Virus record (IMG/VR): IMGVR_UViG_3300017751_000221
Span: 1 to 24,446 of that record
Strand: one strand, 5' to 3'
DNA: 24,446 nt
Source of the DNA: a virus
The first letter of the stretch is position 1. Every line of letters starts with the position of its first letter. A program made the translations under genes and the position numbers. Shown here in pieces: positions 9,327-14,430 of this stretch. The notes beneath the pieces were generated by a model. That model saw only the letters and a list, made by a program, of their open reading frames with translations, searched no databases and had not been told where the DNA came from.

Positions 9327-9833
9327 TTACGAACTATATTTGTTAACTACAACTCCTCCGCGAGTATTTGTATTAATTTGTTCTTGTTTTCTAACCTGTT
9401 CCTCTAGTTTTGAGAGCCCATCTACTACATCTCCCATCTTAGAAAGGTTAGCAACTAAGTCTTTTGCATGGAAGATTGGTCTGCCGTTATCATCCATTAG
9501 TGTTAAATCCACTGACTCAAAATACTTTTCTAGTTTAACTACAGATGACCTAGCAGACTTAAGCAGCTTAACTGCAGAAGTTTCTTTTAGCTCTCTATAC
9601 TTATCACATGCTACAAGCACTTTATTACTAGCTTTCCATTTTGTTTTACCATGTAATCCTAGTACAACTTCGTCATGCCTTTGAGATATATCATATACAG
9701 CATAGGGAGATCTATGATCATGCATAAAAAATATATATGCAAGCTCTTTTGTGTCCAAATCCTTAAACTCTACAATCGTTAGTGTGTAAGGAGAAGGGAC
9801 TGCTACATTATCAACTATCTCTAGTAACTCCAT
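9327..9833 (-). CDS. terminase-adjacent conserved protein, unknown
   Basis: A 168-residue soluble protein. The N-terminal half (about 1-85) looks like a small beta-rich domain (YTLTIVEFKDLDTKELAYIF). The C-terminal half is a basic helical region ending in a Gln/Glu/Lys coiled-coil segment (LSKLEEQVRKQEQINTNTRG). No DNA-binding signature is clear. It overlaps the IHF/HU-like gene by 23 bases upstream. No small terminase subunit is otherwise obvious in the window, and a helical, oligomerising protein just before TerL is a candidate for that role. This is speculative. Confidence 0.7.
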   Translation of the reverse strand: MELLEIVDNVAVPSPYTLTIVEFKDLDTKELAYIFFMHDHRSPYAVYDISQRHDEVVLGLHGKTKWKASNKVLVACDKYRELKETSAVKLLKSARSSVVKLEKYFESVDLTLMDDNGRPIFHAKDLVANLSKMGDVVDGLSKLEEQVRKQEQINTNTRGGVVVNKYSS

Positions 9834-10032
9834 TTTTACTTATATTTTCTCTTCTTGATGGTTTTGAGTGAAACTTTCCAAAGTAGGGCAATCGCACTGC
9901 ATCAAAAGTACCATCTGACATTATTTTTGCAACATACTTAAACTGACTTGTAATTATTGAGTCCACCTTTTCTAGAGGTAAATTATACTTAGTTGCTAGT
10001 ATTTGTACTATCTCCTTCTTTGCCTTTGACAT
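9811..10032 (-). CDS. IHF/HU-like DNA-bending protein (short)
   Basis: A 73-residue protein resembling the IHF/HU family, whose dimers bend DNA and support packaging, replication or transcription. Two N-terminal helices (KKEIVQILATKYNLPLEKVD and the following segment to residue 38) are followed by the family's conserved turn VRLPYFGKF at 46-54, equivalent to the 'v.l.gFG.F' strand. Only 19 residues follow, so the DNA-embracing beta-arm and C-terminal helix are shorter than in host HU (about 90 residues). Crassvirales commonly encode IHF-like subunits near the terminase, which fits. It overlaps the zinc-protein gene by 44 bases and the downstream gene by 23. Confidence 0.7.
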   Translation of the reverse strand: MSKAKKEIVQILATKYNLPLEKVDSIITSQFKYVAKIMSDGTFDAVRLPYFGKFHSKPSRRENISKNGVTRDS

Positions 10033-10279
10033 CTTGCGGTTTCCATTTATTTATTGGACATGTAGTAGTTTTCCATTTTGCTTTATGCTCTATCAGGCAT
10101 CCGCACTTACCACATCTCATCTTATCTCTTATTATATGCTCACAACTATTGCAATCAGATAACCTTTCTATATAATCTTGATTTGATACATTGGGTGCGC
10201 CTTCAGCCACATACTTAGCAAGATCTTTACTAAAACTTTTAGTCATGTCCCATATACTAGGTAGTTTCTTTTTACTCAT
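9989..10279 (-). CDS. Cys-rich zinc-ribbon-like protein
   Basis: A 96-residue protein with a probable zinc-binding core: C43-x2-C46, C56-x2-C59-x-C61 and C74-P, spaced as CxxC-x9-CxxCxC-x12-CP. Basic and aromatic residues lie between (KAKWKTTTCPINKW). The N-terminus is amphipathic-helical and basic, the C-terminus polar. Similar small 'C..C...CGC...K..W...CP...W' proteins occur beside terminase genes in many phages as far as I recall, function unknown. It overlaps both neighbours (8 and 44 bases), as part of the tightly packed pre-terminase operon. Nucleic-acid or protein binding is likely, and nothing more can be said. Confidence 0.7.
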   Translation of the reverse strand: MSKKKLPSIWDMTKSFSKDLAKYVAEGAPNVSNQDYIERLSDCNSCEHIIRDKMRCGKCGCLIEHKAKWKTTTCPINKWKPQDVKGKEGDSTNTSN

Positions 10280-10604
10280 TCCATTTAATATTTACTTCTA
10301 CTTTCTTAGTACTTAAATCTAACAATCTGTTTAAAGTATACTTTCTATTGGTTATTCTTAAAGCTCCTTTGTCTTTAATCTTCTTAACATAATTGTTCAG
10401 AGTATTAAAATCTGCTTGCCCTACTAATCGAGCTGCTTGTTTCTTTACTTTTACTGCACAAATGTTTTCTTCTTCCAATGTAATAGCTGTATCTACTAAT
10501 GCAGATAACACTCTAAGCTCTGTAGAAGTAAGATTAAATATCCCATTCCAAAGTTGCAAGTACTTGTGTGTAGAGTTTACGTTAATCGTTATTTTCTGTT
10601 CCAT
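10272..10604 (-). CDS. winged-helix DNA-binding protein candidate
   Basis: A 110-residue protein with a helix-turn-helix-like layout. FNLTSTELRVLSALVD (about 23-38) resembles the first helix of winged-helix regulators. NICAVKVKKQAARLVG and FNTLNNYVKKIKDKG (about 47-81) look like a positioning and recognition helix pair, and ALRITNRKYTLNRLL resembles the wing. Such proteins can be transcription regulators or small terminase subunits. It overlaps the next gene by 8 bases and the upstream one by 23. Assignment to DNA binding is by pattern only. It is one of two candidates for the missing small terminase subunit. Confidence 0.65.
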   Translation of the reverse strand: MEQKITINVNSTHKYLQLWNGIFNLTSTELRVLSALVDTAITLEEENICAVKVKKQAARLVGQADFNTLNNYVKKIKDKGALRITNRKYTLNRLLDLSTKKVEVNIKWNE

Positions 10605-10770
10605 TTGGTTCTTGTTCTCCTTTTTCTTTTAGATACGCAGCCATAATAGCTTCATATTGTTGGATTTTTAGAGTTTGCTCTCGTAAGAGTTCATATACAC
10701 GGTAGTCAACTTTTAATGTTCCACCATCTATATATATTCTTTTCTTATTTGGTCTCTTCGTCTGTCTCAT
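10582..10770 (-). CDS. small basic-to-acidic helical protein, unknown
   Basis: A 62-residue protein with a strongly basic start (MRQTKRPNKKR), a predicted helix (LLREQTLKIQQYEAIMAAYLKE is the general region, residues about 28-50) and an acidic polar end. It overlaps genes on both sides (26 bases upstream, 23 downstream), which supports it being translated rather than random. No family is recognised. Confidence 0.55.
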   Translation of the reverse strand: MRQTKRPNKKRIYIDGGTLKVDYRVYELLREQTLKIQQYEAIMAAYLKEKGEQEPNGTENND

Positions 10771-10936
10771 CAGTTACTGTTATTATTATCGTGTATTCAT
10801 GATCCCCTATTAGAACCTGCATATCATATGTACAATTTATGTTATCTTCTGTCCACATATCTAGCTTTGTTTCAAATTCATCATACAATATAAATAGCTC
10901 TTCCCAACTACTCGTCTGAAATTTCGTTCTTATCAT
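10745..10936 (-). CDS. small acidic protein, unknown
   Basis: A 63-residue acidic protein. A Trp/Phe-rich helical start (SSWEELFILYDEFETKLDMW) is followed by two likely beta strands (TYDMQVLIG and EYTIIITVTDE). It overlaps the upstream gene by 29 bases and the downstream gene by 26. No motif or family is recognised. Its reality rests on its place in an uninterrupted same-strand chain. Confidence 0.55.
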   Translation of the reverse strand: MIRTKFQTSSWEELFILYDEFETKLDMWTEDNINCTYDMQVLIGDHEYTIIITVTDETDEETK

Positions 10937-11174
10937 CTGTAAATTCTATAGTAGCCCTTGATCCTTCTAATACTATCTTAGAAGTCGTAGCCTGCCTGTT
11001 AAATTCTTCTATATAAGTTGCTATATCTTCTCTGCTACATAGAAATGATAGAAATACAGACATTTCTTTTGCAGCTCTAGCTGTATTAGCTTTTAGATTA
11101 CTAACTTTCTTAGTATGTTCTACTAATTCTAAGTAATCATCTAGATTTATAGTAACTGTACCAGGGATCTTCAT
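10908..11174 (-). CDS. small helical protein following the co-chaperonin, unknown
   Basis: An 88-residue protein. A short beta start (GTVTINLDDYLELVEH) leads into a helical middle (residues about 19-62) and an acidic C-terminus. Its ATG shares a base with the stop of the GroES-like gene (TAATG at 11174), so the two are probably translationally coupled. No enzyme or DNA-binding motif is seen. Confidence 0.6.
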   Translation of the reverse strand: MKIPGTVTINLDDYLELVEHTKKVSNLKANTARAAKEMSVFLSFLCSREDIATYIEEFNRQATTSKIVLEGSRATIEFTDDKNEISDE

Positions 11175-11449
11175 TAAAACTTACCTAATACTTGAAACTC
11201 ACTAACAAATAAGTACTGCACCTCATCAATATGGATAAGCATTGCCTCTGTATTTGGGTCTACCATAATCTTGTCACCAGCTTTACACTGATTAACTTGC
11301 GGTCCTACCGCTAATACTTCTACTATGTTTGTTTGTAATGCTTTTGCAGTTGCATCATCTAAGATAATTCCTGACTCTGTAGTTTTTGAGTCTGGACGTG
11401 GTACAACTATCCACGCTCCGAAGGGTTGAAATGTAAATTCCTTTGCCAT
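11174..11449 (-). CDS. GroES-like co-chaperonin (cpn10)
   Basis: A 91-residue protein of normal cpn10 length. GroES-family proteins cap the GroEL chamber, and phage versions such as T4 gp31 let the host chaperonin fold the capsid protein. Visible features are the first strand FGAWIVVPRP (10-19), then the mobile loop KTTESGIIL (22-30) whose last three hydrophobic residues would bind GroEL. These are followed by VEVLAVGPQV, then KAGDKIMVDP, and a C-terminal VQYLFVSEFQVLGKF that matches the family's 'yl.v.e.dIL' ending. A well-formed promoter (TAACTTTG with TTTG 21 bases upstream) lies just before it. It heads the operon leading to terminase and lies upstream of the capsid genes. Folding of phage capsid protein is the likely role, by inference. 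Confidence 0.8.
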   Translation of the reverse strand: MAKEFTFQPFGAWIVVPRPDSKTTESGIILDDATAKALQTNIVEVLAVGPQVNQCKAGDKIMVDPNTEAMLIHIDEVQYLFVSEFQVLGKF

Positions 11450-11474
11450 TATTTCTATAATTTGGTTAATAATG

Positions 11475-11507
11475 CAAAGTTATAATAAAATTGTTTACAA
11501 ATCCAAA
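11475..11507 (-). promoter_or_regulatory. Bacteroidota-type promoter before the co-chaperonin gene
   Basis: The minus strand carries the -7 box TAACTTTG (11475-11482). TTTG is found at 11498-11501 (15-base spacer) and again at 11504-11507 (21-base spacer). This is the best-formed host-type promoter in the left arm. It lies in the 45-base gap between the YfiM-like gene and the co-chaperonin gene and would drive the pre-terminase operon. Confidence 0.65.
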
Positions 11508-11803
11508 GAAATAGTGAAAAAAGTTATGCCTCCTCCAGCTGTGTAGGCTATATCTGCCCATTCAAAGGTAGATTTAGGGTTTGAATCATACTTATCTACA
11601 AGTTCTTTAGTAACACCAAGAACTAAGCAAGCTACAAACGGACCATACTTAATAACCTTTTTGTTATCTGTATATTCAGGTAGAATATTAGTTGCAGCAT
11701 GAGCAGAGATATAGCCCACGCCGAAATGCATAATCTTGTCTTTCTTAATTATAGGTTCCCAGGCTAGCATTACAGCTAGTGTAGTGATAAGTAAGTATTT
11801 CAT
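11495..11803 (-). CDS. YfiM/DUF2279-like exported protein
   Basis: A 102-residue protein with an N-terminal hydrophobic segment (LLITTLAVMLA) that looks like a signal peptide or anchor. The mature part has the spaced pattern DKIMHFGVGY (22-31), a hydrophobic helix (YGPFVACLVLGVTKELVDKY, around 53-72) and FEWADIAYTAGGG (about 82-94). The 'DK..HF ... KE..D ... D' pattern matches the YfiM/DUF2279 family of small envelope proteins of unknown function. A role at the cell envelope, perhaps in lysis or exclusion, is possible but not shown. It is the first gene after the long structured RNA region, so that RNA may be its leader. Confidence 0.6.
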   Translation of the reverse strand: MKYLLITTLAVMLAWEPIIKKDKIMHFGVGYISAHAATNILPEYTDNKKVIKYGPFVACLVLGVTKELVDKYDSNPKSTFEWADIAYTAGGGITFFTISLDL

Positions 11804-11849
11804 GTAAGTAAATTGTTTTAAGATTTAAGGCTTATATACAGGTTCCCCC

Positions 11850-12110
11850 TTTAGGACACCAATTTCAGTTGGAATTTTACCATTCTAGTAGTTCTTCCGG
11901 CACTACCGGAGACCCATGGACACTAAAACTAGTGTTAATTCACCACACCTACTTATGTGACATGTGTCCAACCTAGGGGCTATATCCTTCCTTTCCGAGA
12001 CTATTGGAGAAAACTCTAATCCTTATTTAGGATCTACAATCCAACTTCTGACCCCATAACTACCTCTCGGCCCTCTGGGGTGATACGCAATATGCGTGTC
12101 TCTAATTGTG
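11850..12110 (-). ncRNA. candidate structured RNA or structured leader, two domains
   Basis: The 326-base stretch between 11803 and 12130 has no credible reading frame but many inverted repeats. Domain I is closed by GTCTC (12098-12102) with GAGAC (11997-12001) and holds hairpins ACGCA/TGCGT (12085-12097), a CCCC/GGGG pair (12052-12055 with 12077-12080) and ATCCT/AGGAT (12019-12033). Domain II is closed by GGACAC (11854-11859) with GTGTCC (11964-11969) and holds TCCGG/CCGGA (11896-11910), ACACTA/TAGTGT (11920-11935) and a CCAA/TTGG loop near 11859-11872 that would compete for one closing base. A TAACTTTG promoter box at 12111-12118 points transcription leftward. No terminator is seen before the next gene, so it may be a 5' leader or a processed RNA. 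Folding was by eye. Confidence 0.5.
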
Positions 12111-12142
12111 CAAAGTTACACAAAATTTTTTAACTGCCGCAA
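12111..12142 (-). promoter_or_regulatory. Bacteroidota-type promoter for the structured RNA/leader
   Basis: The minus strand reads TAACTTTG (12111-12118) with TTG at 12140-12142, a 21-base spacer. It lies just past the stop of the Cys-rich gene and would start transcription near 12106, exactly where the first paired arm of the structured region begins. Confidence 0.55.
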
Positions 12143-12345
12143 TTCTCGCAGTCTGGGTTATCAATTGAGCAAGCTTCTGGCTGATCGCCATCTTCCATAT
12201 CTTCAATCCAATCGTCAAATCCTATGTGACTTTTAGGTTGTCCACATTGACAATGCTCTGGGCATTGAGGACAAGTAGCTTCTCCTTTACAACATACGCA
12301 GTTTCTATCTCCGCAAGTTTGTGTTTTTTCATTTTCTGATACCAT
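12130..12345 (-). CDS. small Cys-rich, probably metal-binding protein
   Basis: A 71-residue protein with 11 cysteines in three clusters: CGDRNCVCC (11-19), CPQCPEHCQC (about 25-34) and CSIDNPDCENC (about 59-69). The middle is acidic (DDWIEDMEDGDQ). Spacing suggests at least two zinc sites, though no named family is recognised. The ATG comes only four bases after a TAGCTTTG promoter box, so the message would be leaderless, and this placement also supports the start. It is the first leftward gene of the divergent control region, a common place for early regulators or host-takeover proteins. Confidence 0.6.
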   Translation of the reverse strand: MVSENEKTQTCGDRNCVCCKGEATCPQCPEHCQCGQPKSHIGFDDWIEDMEDGDQPEACSIDNPDCENCGS

Positions 12346-12349
12346 AGTG

Positions 12350-12357
12350 CAAAGCTA
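12350..12357 (-). promoter_or_regulatory. TAnnTTTG box four bases before the Cys-rich gene
   Basis: The minus strand reads TAGCTTTG, then four bases, then ATG at 12345. Upstream is a long T-rich tract (A-runs on the plus strand, 12359-12380) instead of a clean TTTG at the normal spacing. Poly-A/T tracts can act as UP-type elements. Confidence 0.5.
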
Positions 12358-12415
12358 GAAAAAAAATCCCAAAAAAAAAATTTTACTCTAGGAAATCTTT
12401 GAGAGCGTAGACCAA

Positions 12416-12428
12416 CTATTGCAAAGAC
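12416..12428. repeat. short partial copy of the control-region repeat
   Basis: CTATTGCAAAGAC here equals the core of the two 25-base repeats at 12489 and 12888. The flanks do not match, so this may be a minimal binding site or chance. Confidence 0.35.
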
Positions 12429-12469
12429 CCCACCTATGTTACGGAGTTTGAATGTCCCCCGCACAAAAT

Positions 12470-12488
12470 ATACATAAATTCAATGTAT
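12470..12488. promoter_or_regulatory. operator-like inverted repeat
   Basis: ATACAT (12470-12475), a 7-base spacer, then ATGTAT (12483-12488). The perfect dyad directly abuts the repeat copy at 12489, in the gap between the two divergent transcription units. It could bind a dimeric regulator. Confidence 0.35.
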
Positions 12489-12513
12489 GTTCTATTGCAC
12501 AGACATTCACTAG
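12489..12513. repeat. 25-bp control-region repeat, copy 1
   Basis: This 25-base element is 22/25 identical to the one at 12888-12912. The shared core is GTTCTATTGCA, then AGAC, then ACTAG at the end. It lies 57 bases (end to start) before the first rightward gene, which also has a near-consensus TACAATTG box (12558-12565) four bases before its ATG. A hairpin GTGTC-acgaa-GACAC (12526-12540) lies between. The element probably acts in rightward transcription control. Confidence 0.6.
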
Positions 12514-12569
12514 CTCTCGCGTTAAGTGTCACGAAGACACACACACGCATAACTTAATACAATTGTGAT

Positions 12570-12818
12570 ATGAATAAGCTAAGCACTTATCTTAAAGAGA
12601 ACGGCTATATACAAGCCAAAGTAGTTAACGGACCTAACGGCGACTTCGTTGTTGCAGCTAAAGAGGATAACTCTATTGCGACATTCCCTGTAGGTAAGAA
12701 CTCTCAAGGAGAGAACGACATCTTCGCATTTAACTATGTGATAGGTACGCGTGACGGAATACAGCAAGTAATTGCTACTGTTAATCAATATAGTGAGACA
12801 GAGTTCCAAGCATTGTAA
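12570..12818 (+). CDS. first rightward gene, small protein of unknown function
   Basis: An 82-residue soluble protein, start MNKLSTYLKENGY, with alternating strands and turns (VVNGPNGDFVVAAKED, FAFNYVIGTRDGIQQVIATV) suggesting a compact alpha/beta fold. No family is recognised. The codon usage is more GC-rich than most genes nearby, and a strong UUCG-loop terminator follows the stop. This makes it a single-gene, probably highly expressed early unit. A repeated control element precedes it. Confidence 0.65.
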   Translation: MNKLSTYLKENGYIQAKVVNGPNGDFVVAAKEDNSIATFPVGKNSQGENDIFAFNYVIGTRDGIQQVIATVNQYSETEFQAL

Positions 12819-12823
12819 AGACT

Positions 12824-12847
12824 AGAGGCTTCGGCCTCTTTCTTTTT
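12824..12847 (+). terminator. UUCG-loop rho-independent terminator
   Basis: AGAGGC (12824-12829), TTCG loop, GCCTCT (12834-12839), followed by TTCTTTTT. It begins five bases after the stop of the 82-residue protein. This is an excellent intrinsic terminator that isolates the first early gene. Confidence 0.85.
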
Positions 12848-12887
12848 ACTTTCTTCCTTTACGACTGCGTTACGCTTTATCTTATTT

Positions 12888-12912
12888 GTTCTATTGCAAA
12901 GACTTTGACTAG
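12888..12912. repeat. 25-bp control-region repeat, copy 2
   Basis: This copy differs from the one at 12489 at three positions only. It lies just after the terminator and 89 bases before the small membrane-protein gene, so each copy stands upstream of a rightward gene. That arrangement suggests a shared promoter or activator site. Confidence 0.6.
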
Positions 12913-13001
12913 TTTACGAGCGTGGTTACTAGGTCGTATTCACCCCATTTCACCACTTTTACTAATCCAATAGGTTTATTCCTATTACATTATATAACAT
13001 T

Positions 13002-13229
13002 ATGTCTTATTTACACTACAGCAGACTTAACTTCTGCTACCAACTATTTGGATTCCTTTCAATGCTTGGAATGGGTGCGTTTGCAATCGCAGCAATTGAT
13101 ACATCTTCAGTATTATATGGCTGGGTTACTGCATTATTTGTACTACTATTCGTAGTCTCAATCAAAAGAGCTAGAATGTATCAGACTAAGATGGATAACT
13201 TTGATTACAAGCATTATCTAGATAAATAA
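13002..13229 (+). CDS. small two-helix membrane protein
   Basis: A 75-residue protein with two hydrophobic segments, about 12-32 (FGFLSMLGMGAFAIAAI) and 36-53 (VLYGWVTALFVLLFVVSI). A basic stretch KRARMYQTK and a polar tail follow. It should sit in the inner membrane. The layout would fit a holin, an exclusion protein or an inhibitor of host membrane functions; the early location makes lysis less likely. The start was chosen after an A/T-rich leader typical of this genome. No family is recognised. Confidence 0.6.
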   Translation: MSYLHYSRLNFCYQLFGFLSMLGMGAFAIAAIDTSSVLYGWVTALFVLLFVVSIKRARMYQTKMDNFDYKHYLDK

Positions 13230-13230
13230 T

Positions 13231-13540
13231 CTCGTCGGGATTTCCCTAACCAACTGAATAAGCTTTACGCTAAAGGTTGGACGAGATATAAAATAGAAGA
13301 TGAGTTCACCGCTCTTTGGTTTGGCCTGATATCCCTGTAATCATTGGTCCAAATGAAGTGAAGTACCTTCTTAAAGAGAGTTGGCTAGTGCATTAGTCAC
13401 CAGGCACGCCCATTGACGGGTTTGGATTGCGCAAATACAGAGATACTACAAATGGGACTCTGTACTCTCTTTTATAATCAACAGAGGACACTGCTGAAAG
13501 TGTGTCAAGCTAACCACATTTATTAACCATTTTATACATT
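13231..13540 (+). ncRNA. candidate structured RNA / long structured leader
   Basis: About 317 bases between two genes with no useful reading frame. Visible pairings are: CTCGTC (13231-13236) with GACGAG (13280-13285), enclosing a GGG/CCC hairpin and CAAC/GTTG (13251-13254 with 13276-13279); CTCTTT (13312-13317) with AAAGAG (13373-13378), enclosing an extended hairpin TTTGG-CC-TGAT / ATCA-GG-CCAAA (13320-13353) and GAAG/CTTC (13355-13370); ACAGAG (13437-13442) with CTCTGT (13458-13463); ACACT (13488-13492) with AGTGT (13499-13503). Two multi-branch domains followed by simple hairpins are consistent with a folded RNA. No terminator follows, so it may be the 5' leader of the next gene or be processed. 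No known RNA family is recognised. Confidence 0.5.
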
Positions 13541-13546
13541 ATTAAC

Positions 13547-13774
13547 ATGCTATACGTAGTTACTTACACAGCAAACAGTAATGATGAGCACTGGGCAGAC
13601 CCTGTTTATCATACTAACAAATTTGAAAGACAGTTCGAGGATAAGATAGATGCCTTGCACTTTCTTGAGGAATGTACAAGTCCTCATAAAGACATTCGTA
13701 CTATGGATGACTCAAGTGAAGAAACACTGAAGACATTTATAGACAACGAAGGAACAATTATCTATTATTACTAA
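13547..13774 (+). CDS. small acidic protein, unknown
   Basis: A 75-residue soluble protein, acidic, beginning MLYVVTYTANSNDEHWADPVY and ending in IIYYY. The layout suggests a small alpha/beta protein. It follows the structured leader region and shares a near-identical A/T-rich leader motif with the next gene. No family is recognised. Confidence 0.6.
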   Translation: MLYVVTYTANSNDEHWADPVYHTNKFERQFEDKIDALHFLEECTSPHKDIRTMDDSSEETLKTFIDNEGTIIYYY

Positions 13775-13793
13775 CATTATTAAACATTTTATC

Positions 13794-14384
13794 ATGGCAA
13801 ATTTATTGCACAGTGGAGACCTTAACACTCTAAAGCTAGGTCAAACTTTACTTACTAGATTCAGAAAGATTGAAGGTGGCTTTGTCCAAATGGAATTGGC
13901 AGAGGTTAAAGAAGGCTCGCGCGGCTTGTCCGCAGCATTCGTATTTAATCAATCTGATAATAGATTTTCAAGAAACTCTGCACGTAGAGCGTGGCAACCT
14001 GCTACACCTAACGACATAGAGAGTACATTAGGTATCTCAGTTGGAGATGCTGAAGGATGGGAGATGGATGACATGGGTAATGAAATACTTACTGTTAACA
14101 TTCTTAATCCGGTTGCTTCTTTTGAAGGACAGGAGTTTCCACTACGAGTACAAATTGTAGAAACTACTGAACCAACTGAATGGCAAAGAGCTAATCTTAA
14201 CACCTCTGCAAAGCGTAAAGGTAAAGACGGAGATTATATCTTGCACAATGGAGATTACATCTTCACTCGTTCATCTATAGTATTCAATAAGCCTTCAGAT
14301 TTGTATTTGGAAGCTGATACAGCACCAGTTCAAACTTCTACTGTTGAGAAAGTAGATGTAGCTACTGGAGAAATCCTTAACTAA
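13794..14384 (+). CDS. early protein of unknown function, 196 residues
   Basis: A 196-residue soluble protein. The predicted strands (TLLTRFRKIEGGFVQMELAEV, FPLRVQIVE, YIFTRSSIVF are representative regions), few Cys, and a polar tail could suit an OB-like or beta-barrel fold, which would fit nucleic-acid binding. That is a guess. The coding bias is relatively GC-rich, as with the capsid gene, hinting at high expression. A hairpin terminator follows at once. No family is recognised. Confidence 0.65.
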   Translation: MANLLHSGDLNTLKLGQTLLTRFRKIEGGFVQMELAEVKEGSRGLSAAFVFNQSDNRFSRNSARRAWQPATPNDIESTLGISVGDAEGWEMDDMGNEILTVNILNPVASFEGQEFPLRVQIVETTEPTEWQRANLNTSAKRKGKDGDYILHNGDYIFTRSSIVFNKPSDLYLEADTAPVQTSTVEKVDVATGEILN

Positions 14385-14392
14385 GTATAAAT

Positions 14393-14430
14393 AAAATGGG
14401 TATATCATTTGTTTGGTATACTCATTTTTA
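14393..14430 (+). terminator. hairpin terminator with a promoter element in its loop
   Basis: AATG-G-GTATA on the left arm pairs with TATAC-T-CATT on the right across a loop near 14406-14416, followed by TTTTTA. It starts a few bases after the 196-residue protein's stop. The loop region contains TTTG that is also the upstream element of the next promoter. Confidence 0.65.

Noticed and set aside
9277-9684. 135-residue plus-strand reading frame opposite the terminase-adjacent genes
   Set aside because: It lies antisense to well-formed minus-strand genes in a tight operon, has shadow-like Ser/Leu/Cys-rich composition and no leader of its own.
11820-12120. tRNA, tmRNA, RNase P RNA or group I intron in the structured stretch
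   Set aside because: No T-loop GGTTCRA motif with an acceptor stem, no tmRNA or RNase P conserved segments and no convincing group I core could be found by eye.
12222-12464. 80-residue minus-strand frame overlapping the Cys-rich gene
   Set aside because: Its alternative frame crosses the A-tract and the leaderless promoter of the Cys-rich gene, and the composition is not gene-like.
12922-13155. 77-residue plus-strand frame overlapping the small membrane protein
   Set aside because: The overlapping frame at 13002-13229 has two clean membrane helices and the normal A/T-rich leader; this one has neither.
13231-13510. Self-cleaving ribozyme (hammerhead or twister) in the early leader
   Set aside because: The conserved core CUGANGA with GAAA and a cleavage-site GUC arrangement is absent; only ordinary hairpins are seen.
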